A stretch of DNA of 7,319 nucleotides from assembly GCA_021323495.1 (NCBI GenBank), contig JAJQJO010000190.1:1-7319 (forward strand). The letters run 5' to 3'. The stretch comes from Cellvibrio sp. GTDB taxonomy: Bacteria; Pseudomonadota; Gammaproteobacteria; Pseudomonadales; Cellvibrionaceae. The notes beneath the pieces were generated by a model, which was not told where the DNA came from, did not search any database, and worked only from the letters and a program-made list of their open reading frames with translations. Shown here piece by piece: positions 1-6,227 of the stretch; position 1 is the first letter of the stretch; the number at the start of each line of letters is the position of its first letter. The position numbers and the translations under genes are program-made.

Positions 1-284
1 AACTGGAGCAATCGGCTGCTGCCAGTGCGATTAAACCGGTGTATCGCTGGTTTGAAATTATTGGCAAAAATCCGCTGTTTATTTATGTATTGTCAGGTCT
101 ATTGGCGACTACGCTCTATTTGATTCCAATTGGCGGTGAAACTGCCTATGCCGCGCTTTATGGCGCGTTCCGCACTTTTACCGATCCTTATTTTGCATCG
201 CTGCTGTTTGCGCTACTGATGGTGGGCATTTTGTGGTTTGTTGCCTGGGTATTGCATAAGCGCAATATTATTATCAGTTTGTAA
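1..284 (+). CDS. nagX: NagX-type inner-membrane protein (DUF5009 / acyltransferase-like), C-terminal part only
   Basis: This is the end of an integral inner-membrane protein whose start lies left of the window; the first whole codon is at 3 and the stop is TAA at 282-284. About 93 residues are visible. A conserved stretch W-F-E-I-I-G-K-N-P-L-F-I-Y-V-L-S leads into one hydrophobic helix. A second strong helix (roughly YFASLLFALLMVGILWFVAW) follows, ending in a basic tail H-K-R. The G-K-N-P-L-F-I-Y signature and closing helix are typical of the NagX/DUF5009 family, which is related to heparan-alpha-glucosaminide N-acetyltransferases. NagX genes commonly sit in GlcNAc operons of Xanthomonas and Alteromonadales-like bacteria. 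Its exact role is unsettled; handling of amino sugars at the inner membrane is proposed. Its position 68 bp before nagA supports the call. An in-frame GTG at 39 is internal to the family-conserved region and is not a real start. Confidence 0.8.
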   Translation, partial: LEQSAAASAIKPVYRWFEIIGKNPLFIYVLSGLLATTLYLIPIGGETAYAALYGAFRTFTDPYFASLLFALLMVGILWFVAWVLHKRNIIISL

Positions 285-352
285 CGCACTATCGGTTTAT
301 AAAAACATTGGCAGCTTATGATGCGACACGATATTTTTTTACAGGTGTTGTT

Positions 353-1510
353 ATGAAACAAGCGTTAGTGGGTGCACGCATTTTTACCGGATATGAATTT
401 CTGGACAATCATGCGGTAGTGATCGCAGGTGAAAAAATCATCGAGCTGGTTCCTGCCGCCGGGTTGGATGCTGCGATCCCCCAAATCGAATTGGATGGAG
501 GTGTTATCGCCCCCGGTTTTATTGATTTGCAAGTCAATGGTGGCGGTGGTGCATTTTTTACCAACGATACCAGCGTAAGTGCAATTCAAACCATGTTGGA
601 TGGGCATCGTCCCACCGGTACAACCTCGTTGTTGCCGACCTTGATCAGCGATACGCGCGCGGTCCATCAAGCCGGTGTTAAAGCGGTTGCCGATGCCATG
701 GCCGCTGGTATGAAAGGTGTGCTCGGGGTTCATGTTGAAGGTCCCTTTTTTGATATGGCGCGGCGTGGAGCGCACAACGAACGTTTCATTCGCCCAATGG
801 AACAAGCCGATATCGATTGGCTGGTTGCATCATTAAAAAGCCAACACCAATTTAAAGTCATGCTCACCCTCGCGCCCGAACACGCGGCGCCCGGCCAGAT
901 CAAACAATTAACCTCGGCCGGTGTAGTAGTGTGCGCCGGACATACGGATGCGCATTACGAATCTGTAGTGAGCGCGCTTAAAGAAGGGCTCTCGGGTTTT
1001 ACCCACTTATACAATGCGATGCGCCCAACCACCGGCCGTGAGCCGGGCGTAGTCGGTGCCGCGCTCGAAGATGCTAACAGCTGGTGCGGCATTATTATCG
1101 ATACCTACCATGTGCACGCCGCTTCTGCGCGTATCGCCTATGCGGCAAAACCCAAAGGCAAAATGTATTTGGTGACTGATGCTATGTCTACGGTAGGTTC
1201 GCCGGAAAAATCGTTCCAGATTTACGGCGAAACTATTTACGAAAAAGACGGCTGTTTGGTGAACGCCGAAGGCCGTTTGGCGGGCAGTGCAATCGGCATG
1301 ATTGACGCGGTGCGGTTGAATACCGAATGGGTGGGAGTGGAACTGGGTGAGAGCCTGCGCATGGCTGCACTTTATCCTGCTCAATATATGCAGGTAGATA
1401 ATTATCTTGGTTGCATTCAAACCGGTTTCCGTGCTGATCTCGTGCATTTTACCGATGATTACCGGGTGACCCACACCTGGGTTGCTGGCGATGGTTTACG
1501 ACACCATTAG
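353..1510 (+). CDS. nagA: N-acetylglucosamine-6-phosphate deacetylase
   Basis: The 385-aa cytoplasmic enzyme hydrolyses GlcNAc-6-P to glucosamine-6-P and acetate; E. coli NagA is 382 aa. The amidohydrolase-fold landmarks are all present. They are the PGFIDLQVNGGGG strand (54-66), the metal ligand E129 in VHVEGPF, H141 in GAHN, metal ligands H197 (AGHTDAH) and H218 (THLYNAM), the substrate-loop H253 (DTYHVH) and catalytic D276 (VTDAM). By homology with E. coli these match E131, H195, H216 and D273. The frame is open from a TTG at 308, but I chose ATG 353: AGGTG at 343-347 is a good ribosome-binding site and the N-terminus MKQALVGARIFTG begins as family members do. The gene lies 68 bp after nagX and 51 bp before nagB, so co-transcription is likely. 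No key residue is missing and the function is secure. Confidence 0.95.
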   Translation: MKQALVGARIFTGYEFLDNHAVVIAGEKIIELVPAAGLDAAIPQIELDGGVIAPGFIDLQVNGGGGAFFTNDTSVSAIQTMLDGHRPTGTTSLLPTLISDTRAVHQAGVKAVADAMAAGMKGVLGVHVEGPFFDMARRGAHNERFIRPMEQADIDWLVASLKSQHQFKVMLTLAPEHAAPGQIKQLTSAGVVVCAGHTDAHYESVVSALKEGLSGFTHLYNAMRPTTGREPGVVGAALEDANSWCGIIIDTYHVHAASARIAYAAKPKGKMYLVTDAMSTVGSPEKSFQIYGETIYEKDGCLVNAEGRLAGSAIGMIDAVRLNTEWVGVELGESLRMAALYPAQYMQVDNYLGCIQTGFRADLVHFTDDYRVTHTWVAGDGLRHH

Positions 1511-1561
1511 TTTTTAGGTTGGATTACATTTTTCGGTCAATACCACTCACTGGAGTGTTCA

Positions 1562-2356
1562 ATGAAAGTTGTTATTTTGAAAGATGCTGCTGCAGTTGCT
1601 AAATACGGCGCAAATATTTTTATTAAACAAATCAGCCGTAAACCTGATTCCGTATTGGGCTTGGCAACTGGCTCAACACCCGTAGCGCTTTACAAAGAAT
1701 TAATTGAAGCTTACCAAAGTGGGCAGGTCTCTTTTAAGAAAGTAAACAGTTTTAATCTGGATGAATATTTGGGGCTACCATCAACCCACCCCCAAAGTTA
1801 CCGCTACTTTATGAATCAACAATTGTTTGACCATGTTGATATCGAAAAAGCCAATACCTTTGTCCCACCGGGTGACGCAGAAGATCCGTTCACGGCATGC
1901 GCGCTTTATGAAACGGCGATTAAACAAAAAGGTGGAATTGATATCCAATTACTGGGCATCGGGCGCAATGGCCATATCGGTTTTAATGAGCCGTCGTCAT
2001 CCTTGATGTCGCGCACGCGTATCAAAACCCTGACCCGCGCGACTATCGATGATAACGCGCGTTTTTTTAGTCCCGATGAATACCAGCCGCATTTATCCAT
2101 CACCATGGGTATAGGTACGATTCTCGAGTCAAAAAAAGTAGTGTTGTTGGCCACGGGTGAAAATAAAGCCGAAGCAATTAAAGCAACCGTAGAAGGTCCA
2201 CTCACCGCGGCATGCCCAGCTTCAGCATTGCAGTTGCATGAGCAGGTGGTGTTGGTGATTGATGATGCCGCTGCATCGCACTTGGCGGACGTTGACTTTT
2301 ACAAACATATTGAAGTGGAAAACCAGAAATTACTGGAGCGTTTAGGGCGCGCTTGA
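1562..2356 (+). CDS. nagB: Glucosamine-6-phosphate deaminase, type I (NagB)
   Basis: The 264-aa cytoplasmic enzyme converts glucosamine-6-P to fructose-6-P and ammonia, the last committed step of GlcNAc catabolism. It belongs to the NagB/RpiA-type family (E. coli NagB is 266 aa) and is not the SIS-domain NagB-II found in some related bacteria. The phosphate loop is GLATGSTP (33-40). Catalytic residues by homology are D67 (NLDEYLGL), N136, H138 and E143, in the G-x-N-G-H-I-G-F-N-E-P segment. E. coli has Asp at the N136 position, while Bacillus-type enzymes use Asn. The S-R-T-R-I-K-T-L-T stretch (150-158) matches the E. coli allosteric-site region. GGAG at 1552-1555 lies 6 nt before ATG. It follows nagA and ends just before a strong terminator, so it is the last gene of the operon. 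Confidence 0.96.
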   Translation: MKVVILKDAAAVAKYGANIFIKQISRKPDSVLGLATGSTPVALYKELIEAYQSGQVSFKKVNSFNLDEYLGLPSTHPQSYRYFMNQQLFDHVDIEKANTFVPPGDAEDPFTACALYETAIKQKGGIDIQLLGIGRNGHIGFNEPSSSLMSRTRIKTLTRATIDDNARFFSPDEYQPHLSITMGIGTILESKKVVLLATGENKAEAIKATVEGPLTAACPASALQLHEQVVLVIDDAAASHLADVDFYKHIEVENQKLLERLGRA

Positions 2357-2377
2357 TTTTCTGGTCCACGCAAAATG

Positions 2378-2410
2378 AAAGGCCGGCTTGTGTGCAAGCC
2401 GGCCTTTTTA
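2378..2410 (+). terminator. Rho-independent terminator of the nag operon
   Basis: A perfect 10-bp GC-rich stem GGCCGGCTTG (2381-2390) pairs with CAAGCCGGCC (2395-2404) across a TGTG tetraloop. It is extended by AAA (2378-2380) opposite the T-run that follows (2405-2409). It begins 21 bp after the nagB stop, is the clearest terminator in the window, and separates the nag operon from mdtD. The A-flank means it may also work on the opposite strand. Confidence 0.93.
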
Positions 2411-2422
2411 TTGTCAACGTAT

Positions 2423-2434
2423 TCCAGGCCTGGA
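2423..2434. repeat. 12-bp perfect palindrome, possible operator
   Basis: TCCAGGCCTGGA is a perfect dyad with no spacer. It lies 13 bp beyond the nag terminator and about 40 bp upstream of the candidate mdtD -10 element, where a transcription factor could bind. There is no T-run, so it is not a terminator. Its regulator is unknown, and binding is an inference from symmetry and position only. Confidence 0.4.
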
Positions 2435-2472
2435 TCCCGGTTTTGTTGCCCGCTACTACACACCAAAAACAT

Positions 2473-2481
2473 TGCTATGCT
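2473..2481 (+). promoter_or_regulatory. Candidate extended -10 promoter for mdtD
   Basis: TGC-TATGCT fits an extended -10 (TGn followed by a 4/6 match to TATAAT), 33 bp before the GTG start. No good -35 hexamer is found at 16-18 bp, which extended -10 promoters can tolerate. The preceding terminator makes a separate promoter for mdtD necessary, but this exact site is tentative. Confidence 0.35.
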
Positions 2482-2513
2482 GAAAAACCTTGTTCACTAG
2501 AGGAATTTCACCT

Positions 2514-3917
2514 GTGACCCAAAACCAACGTTTCGGTGTACTTCCCTGGATAGTAGCGGTTGGCTTTTTTATGCAAGCGCTGGATATGACCATCCTCAAT
2601 ACGGCACTGCCGACTATGGCGCAGAGTTTGGGTGAGAGCCCACTGCGCATGCAGTCGCTGGTTGTTTCTTACGCGCTTACCGTCGCATTGCTGATCCCGG
2701 CATCCGGCTGGTTGGCTGATCGCTTCGGCACCCGGCGGGTTTTCTTTGCTGCCATAGTACTGTTTAGTTTTGGCTCGTTGCTTTGTGCAATATCCTCGTC
2801 GCTGAATATGCTGATTTTGTCGCGCATTATCCAGGGGATGGGGGGTGCTTTGCTCTTACCGGTGGGACGGCTGGCGATTTTGCGCTCCGTGCCACGCGAC
2901 CAATTGCTGCAAGTGTTGAGTTTTGTGGTAATTCCCGGTCTTGTCGGCCCGTTGCTTGGTCCTACACTGGGCGGCTGGTTAGTGGAAGTGGCCAGCTGGC
3001 ATTGGGTTTTTCTAATCAATATCCCGGTTGGCATTATCGGATGCATCGCCACCTGGCGTTATATGCCCAACCTTAAAGGGGATGCAGGTAAATTTGATCT
3101 GCAGGGTTTCGCGCTGATCGGCGGCGCTATGGTACTGGTATCGCTAGCGCTGCAGGGCTTGGGCGAAAAGTCGCTCTCACTGGCAGTGGCCATGTTGTTG
3201 CTAGTGGCGGGTCTTGCGCTTTTTGGTGCTTATTGGCTCTATGCTGCGCGCGCACCGCGTCCATTGTTTGGCTTGAACCTGTTTCGCATTCACAGTTTTT
3301 CGGTGGGGATTATTGGCAACTTGTTTGCGCGTCTTGGCAGTGGCGGTATGCCGTATTTGTTGCCGCTCTTTTTGCAACTGGCATTGGGGTTCTCCCCCTT
3401 GCATGCCGGTATGCTGATGATTCCCACCGCGCTCGGCGCTATGACCTCTAAAGTGTTCGTAAACCGCCTGGTGAAACATTTCGGTTATCAGCGCGTGTTA
3501 GTGGTGAATACGTTGATTGTGGGGATGCTGATCGCGTCTTATGCGCTTATCGGCAAGGACACGCCGATCTGGTGGCTGTGTATACAATTTTTTGTGTTCG
3601 GGATGTTTAATTCCATCCAGTTTTCGGCGATGAATACTGTCACCTTGAAAGATTTGGGGGACAACGCCGCCAGCAGTGGCAATAGCTTGTTGTCGGTGAT
3701 GATGCAGTTGTCGGTGAGCCTGGGCGTAGCGATGGCGGCTGCGCTCCTGGCCGCTTTCACCGAAGGCCGGTTACAGCAGGCAACAGTGATCGATGCCTTT
3801 CACTCTACCTATGTTTGCATTGGCCTTATCGGCATGGTCGCGGCCAGTATCTTCTTCCAGCTTGATGGCAACAGCCGGATTGGTGAGCCCCGGTCGCCCC
3901 CGGCAGACGAGACTTAG
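2514..3917 (+). CDS. mdtD: MdtD-like major facilitator (DHA2 family, 14 TM)
   Basis: This 467-aa inner-membrane proton-coupled transporter closely matches E. coli MdtD (471 aa) in length and in many segments. Examples are FFMQALDMTILNTALP (18-33), MAQSLGES (35-42), SWHWVFLINIPVGIIG (161-176) and, near the C-terminus, LKDLGDNAASSGNSLLS. Motif A is GWLADRFGTRR (65-75) and the antiporter motif C is GPLLGPTLGG (145-154). I chose GTG 2514: AGAGGA at 2499-2504 lies 9 nt upstream and the protein then begins just before TM1. The upstream in-frame TTG at 2490 precedes that ribosome-binding site, and ATG 2571 would delete TM1. The substrate is unknown: E. coli MdtD is listed as a putative multidrug transporter, and the Salmonella counterpart (IceT) has been linked to citrate/iron efflux. 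The usual mdtABC-baeSR partners are absent here, and the gene is monocistronic after the nag terminator. Family assignment is firm, substrate is not. Confidence 0.88.
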   Translation: MTQNQRFGVLPWIVAVGFFMQALDMTILNTALPTMAQSLGESPLRMQSLVVSYALTVALLIPASGWLADRFGTRRVFFAAIVLFSFGSLLCAISSSLNMLILSRIIQGMGGALLLPVGRLAILRSVPRDQLLQVLSFVVIPGLVGPLLGPTLGGWLVEVASWHWVFLINIPVGIIGCIATWRYMPNLKGDAGKFDLQGFALIGGAMVLVSLALQGLGEKSLSLAVAMLLLVAGLALFGAYWLYAARAPRPLFGLNLFRIHSFSVGIIGNLFARLGSGGMPYLLPLFLQLALGFSPLHAGMLMIPTALGAMTSKVFVNRLVKHFGYQRVLVVNTLIVGMLIASYALIGKDTPIWWLCIQFFVFGMFNSIQFSAMNTVTLKDLGDNAASSGNSLLSVMMQLSVSLGVAMAAALLAAFTEGRLQQATVIDAFHSTYVCIGLIGMVAASIFFQLDGNSRIGEPRSPPADET

Positions 3918-3925
3918 GCTTCCGG

Positions 3926-4978
3926 TTAGCGCTTGGACGGCGCAGGGCAGGTAGAGTCGCGTACGATCAATTGCGGATAAAAACCTTCACTTTCAACGTC
4001 GCGATGTGCGCGGATGGTATCAATCAATAATCCGGTTGCACGCTCGGCAATGGTGGTGTTGGGTTGTTGCGCAGTAGTCAGGTTTGGCCAAGCCTGGCGG
4101 GAGAAGGGGCTATCCTCAAAGCCGACGATGGATAGTTGTTGCGGTACATCTACGCCCTGGATGCGTGCAGCAAACAAAGTGCCCGCCGCGATTTCGTCGT
4201 TACAGGCGAACACAGCAGTCGGTTTCAAGTTGGATGAAAGCAATTGGCGTGTGCGTTTTACACCCGACTCAAACGAGTATTCACCGGGCAGGATTAATTT
4301 TTTGTCGAGGGTAATTTTGTTGGCCTTGAGCGCGGCTTTGTAGCCTTCCAAACGCTCACCGCTTGATTTGTGTGCCTCTTCACCGCCCAAAAAGGCGATG
4401 GCTTTGTGCCCGAGGTCGATCAGATATTGGGTAATTTTGTAGGCGGCGGTGCGGTCATCAATAAAAATGCAGGGACCTTTTTTATCCGGTGCCTGGGAGC
4501 CGGAGAGAATGCGCACAAACGGAATCTTGCGTTTGCCCAGCGCCAATAATACTTCCGGCATTTCTGACATAGGCGGGGTCAATACCAGCCCGCCTACCTG
4601 GCTGCGATCGACCATGTTGAGTACTTCGTCAATTATGTCATCGGCTTTGGAGTTGCACGGGTGGATTACCAATTCATAACCCTGGCGCCGGCATTCTCCC
4701 AAAATCCCCTTTTGCATATCGATCACATAGTTGCTGTTGGGGTTATCGTAAATAAAACCGATTGATGAAGCCGCGCCGCGCAGCAAGCGCGCTGATAAGT
4801 TGGGTTGGTAATTCAGCGCTTTGACCGCCTGCATCACCTTGTCCTGCAATTCCTGGCCGACCGTGCCCTCTTTGTTGATTACCCGCGAGACGGTTTTAAA
4901 CGAGACACCCGCCAGTTTGGCAACATCCTTGATGGTGGCTTTGGTTTTTGGTGCGTGTTTATCGGCACTGGTTTTCAT
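3926..4978 (-). CDS. LacI/GalR-family transcriptional repressor
   Basis: This 350-aa DNA-binding regulator has the standard LacI layout. An N-terminal helix-turn-helix (about 15-35, with IKDVAKLAGVS and KTVSRVIN) and a hinge helix (about 60-70, LSARLLRG) come first. A periplasmic-binding-protein-like sugar sensor follows (about 72-345), with the typical ACNDEIAAG (258-266) and IVGFEDSP (284-291) segments. The effector is probably a sugar or sugar phosphate, but the sequence does not say which. ATG at 4976-4978 (complement) has only a weak ribosome-binding site. The 13 residues before the HTH are basic and polar. It converges with mdtD across 8 bp and diverges from the exported propeller gene, so the latter's promoter region is the most natural target besides its own. 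Regulation of the nearby nag operon (a NagR role, as LacI-type NagR proteins are known in related bacteria) is possible but unproven. Confidence 0.92.
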   Translation of the reverse strand: MKTSADKHAPKTKATIKDVAKLAGVSFKTVSRVINKEGTVGQELQDKVMQAVKALNYQPNLSARLLRGAASSIGFIYDNPNSNYVIDMQKGILGECRRQGYELVIHPCNSKADDIIDEVLNMVDRSQVGGLVLTPPMSEMPEVLLALGKRKIPFVRILSGSQAPDKKGPCIFIDDRTAAYKITQYLIDLGHKAIAFLGGEEAHKSSGERLEGYKAALKANKITLDKKLILPGEYSFESGVKRTRQLLSSNLKPTAVFACNDEIAAGTLFAARIQGVDVPQQLSIVGFEDSPFSRQAWPNLTTAQQPNTTIAERATGLLIDTIRAHRDVESEGFYPQLIVRDSTCPAPSKR

Positions 4979-4988
4979 AATTTATTGG

Positions 4989-5013
4989 GCTTATCAGGCA
5001 ATGGGTTATAAGC
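4989..5013. repeat. Inverted repeat over the lacI-type gene's probable promoter
   Basis: GCTTAT (4989-4994) and ATAAGC (5008-5013) form perfect 6-bp arms with a 13-bp spacer. On the - strand they cover the candidate -10 and transcription start, so a dimeric regulator binding here would block the gene. The arms are short enough to arise by chance. Confidence 0.3.
5005..5010 (-). promoter_or_regulatory. Candidate -10 box of the LacI-type gene
   Basis: The - strand reads TATAAC here, 5/6 to TATAAT, 26 bp upstream of the start codon. This would give a leader of about 20 nt. The -35 at 16-18 bp spacing falls in the TAGCAA/TTGCTA inverted repeat and is a poor match, so a weak or repressor-controlled promoter is plausible. 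Confidence 0.4.
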
Positions 5014-5018
5014 GGACA

Positions 5019-5034
5019 TAGCAAGCTATTGCTA
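5019..5034. promoter_or_regulatory. Inverted repeat TAGCAA-N4-TTGCTA, candidate autoregulatory operator
   Basis: Perfect 6-bp arms TAGCAA (5019-5024) and TTGCTA (5029-5034) flank GCTA. The 16-bp dyad overlaps the -35 region of the divergent repressor gene, 41 bp before its start codon. LacI-family proteins bind 14-20 bp dyads and often control their own genes. The centre lacks the CG pair common in LacI operators, so another factor remains possible. Confidence 0.4.
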
Positions 5035-5165
5035 GGGTAGAGGTTAGGCCATGCAAGCGCAATCATTCACTGTCGCTTCTTTTTATTTTTATCTGTTGTC
5101 GTAAAAGTAACCTGCCTGTGTGCGTCCGGGTAACACCGGAGCAAGTTATGTAAAGAATTTTGCGA

Positions 5166-5174
5166 TGCTTAAAT
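5166..5174 (+). promoter_or_regulatory. Weak candidate extended -10 for the exported propeller gene
   Basis: TGC-TTAAAT resembles an extended -10 element about 100 bp upstream of the ATG at 5276. It has no convincing -35. The CAATG-N4-CATTG dyad at 5178-5191 would lie right at the predicted transcription start. Tentative. Confidence 0.22.
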
Positions 5175-5275
5175 CGTCAATGGCAACATTGGTCTATGGT
5201 TAAGGAGTGGTCGGTCTGGATGAGGGATACCGTTGGATAAGAAAACTAACACCACAACAATAATGAGGTATCGCT

Positions 5276-6127
5276 ATGAGAACGCATGTTGCACTTCAAC
5301 TGTTATGTTATTGGTTGGCGCTGGCCTGCTGGTCGGCCCAAGCTCAGGCCCAAGCCCGGCACACGCTGGAGCAACTCTGGATAACGCCTGATTTACCTAC
5401 ACCTGAATCTGTCCTGTATGTGCCACATAAAAAAAATCCCTACTTGTTTGTTGCCTTGATTGATGGCCAGGGTGATGCCGTTGATGGCAAAGGCGGCATC
5501 GCAACCCTGACCCCCGATGGGGAGGTACTTGATAAAAACTGGTTTACCGGCCTCAATGCACCCAAGGGCATGGCGATCCATGAAAATCGTTTATATGTGG
5601 CTGATATCACCGAGCTAGTGGTGATTGACATCAAAAAACGGGCATTGATTAAAAAAATCCCGGTTCCCGGGGCCGTTTTTTTAAATGATGTCACCGCTAA
5701 TTCCAGTGGTGTGGTCTTTGTATCAGACACCCGGACGAATAAAGTGCATCGTATCGAGCAGGACGAGGTCAGTGTGCATCTGGAAAATATTGCCAGTGCC
5801 AATGGCTTGAAAGTGTTTGGTTCCAACCTGATAGTGGGGGCTGGTCCGGAGTTATTGTTGGTCGGGGCAGATAAAAAACCTTTGACCCTGGCCAAGGGGT
5901 TTGCCCAGGGGATTGATGGCGTAGAGATGATCAAACGCGGTGAATTTATCGTCTCTTGTTGGGCCGGGCTGGTGTATTACGTTTACGGTGACGGTAAGAT
6001 TGAACTGTTGATCGATTCCCAGGCACAAAAAATCAATACTGCCGATATCGGATTTGACGCTAGTACCAAGCGGGTGTTTGTACCCAATTTTTTTAAAAAC
6101 ACGGTCACTGCATATCAGTTAAAATAG
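5276..6127 (+). CDS. Exported SMP-30/gluconolactonase-like beta-propeller protein
   Basis: The 283-aa protein has an N-terminal signal peptide: Arg2, a hydrophobic core at about 5-17, then the repeat A-Q-A-Q-A-Q-A ending near residue 27, a probable signal peptidase I site. It should therefore be periplasmic. C18 follows L-A, but that order fits a lipobox poorly. The body (from about 30) resembles the SMP-30/gluconolactonase/LRE family of six-bladed propellers. Recurring strands include GLNAPKGMAI, RLYVADI, FLNDVTANSSGVVFVSDT and SANGLKV. By position, E44 (PTPES), N137 (FLNDVT), N176 (ANGL) and D214 (GIDG) could be the divalent-metal and substrate residues; this is inferred. The canonical DP-x-G loop after the N-D pair is replaced by T-A-N-S-S-G, so lactonase activity is uncertain. 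GAGG at 5265-5268, 7 nt before ATG, supports the start. It is divergent from the LacI-type gene and precedes the propeller sensor by 100 bp. Confidence 0.8.
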   Translation: MRTHVALQLLCYWLALACWSAQAQAQARHTLEQLWITPDLPTPESVLYVPHKKNPYLFVALIDGQGDAVDGKGGIATLTPDGEVLDKNWFTGLNAPKGMAIHENRLYVADITELVVIDIKKRALIKKIPVPGAVFLNDVTANSSGVVFVSDTRTNKVHRIEQDEVSVHLENIASANGLKVFGSNLIVGAGPELLLVGADKKPLTLAKGFAQGIDGVEMIKRGEFIVSCWAGLVYYVYGDGKIELLIDSQAQKINTADIGFDASTKRVFVPNFFKNTVTAYQLK

Positions 6128-6168
6128 CTGCATCTGCAGGTCCTGGATTTTCTGTATTCTAATTCGCG

Positions 6169-6193
6169 TACCGGGACTCCGGTATTGGATACC
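6169..6193. repeat. Two overlapping inverted repeats (mutually exclusive hairpins)
   Basis: TACCGG (6169-6174) pairs with CCGGTA (6179-6184) over a GACT loop. GGTAT (6181-6185) can instead pair with ATACC (6189-6193) over TGG. The shared bases 6181-6184 mean only one can form at a time. They lie 42 bp past the SMP-30-like stop and end 34 bp before the GTG of the propeller sensor. No T-run follows, so neither is a typical terminator. They may be operator dyads or a small leader switch. Confidence 0.4.
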
Positions 6194-6227
6194 CAAAACC
6201 TGCGCCACTGCCAGACAGGAATATCTC

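Larger units (their letters stand above)
4979..5275. other. 297-bp divergent intergenic regulatory region
   Basis: This region separates the LacI-type gene (leftward) from the exported propeller gene (rightward) and should contain both promoters. It holds two inverted repeats near the repressor start (4989-5013 and 5019-5034) and a tiny open frame with a good ribosome-binding site (5051-5104). A T-rich run lies at 5079-5090. Two weak dyads follow: TCCGG-N6-CCGGA (5125-5140) and CAATG-N4-CATTG (5178-5191). The ribosome-binding site GAGG (5265-5268) serves the rightward gene. No RNA gene or longer coding frame is evident. Confidence 0.6.

Noticed and set aside
308..337. Possible internal promoter before nagA (TTGGCA, 18 bp, TATTTT)
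   Set aside because: Transcription would start about 9 nt before the ATG, inside the ribosome-binding site, and the -10 is weak; co-transcription from nagX is simpler.
308..352. Upstream TTG start extending NagA by 15 residues
   Set aside because: The extra residues do not resemble NagA N-termini, and the AGGTG ribosome-binding site correctly serves ATG 353.
365..805. Long - strand open frame inside nagA, and similar frames opposite nagA, nagB, mdtD and the SMP-30-like gene
   Set aside because: They lie wholly within well-supported genes, lack family motifs and ribosome-binding sites, and have the odd composition of antisense shadows.
5079..5090. T-rich run as part of a terminator for the LacI-type gene or an upstream transcript
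   Set aside because: No stable stem precedes it on either strand, and the LacI-type gene is transcribed away from it.
5125..5140. TCCGG-N6-CCGGA hairpin as a terminator
   Set aside because: It has only a 5-bp stem and is followed by mixed sequence, not a T-run.
5276..5356. Lipoprotein signal (Cys18) in the SMP-30-like protein
   Set aside because: Leu is at -2 rather than -3, and the A-Q-A repeat provides a better signal peptidase I site; not fully excluded.
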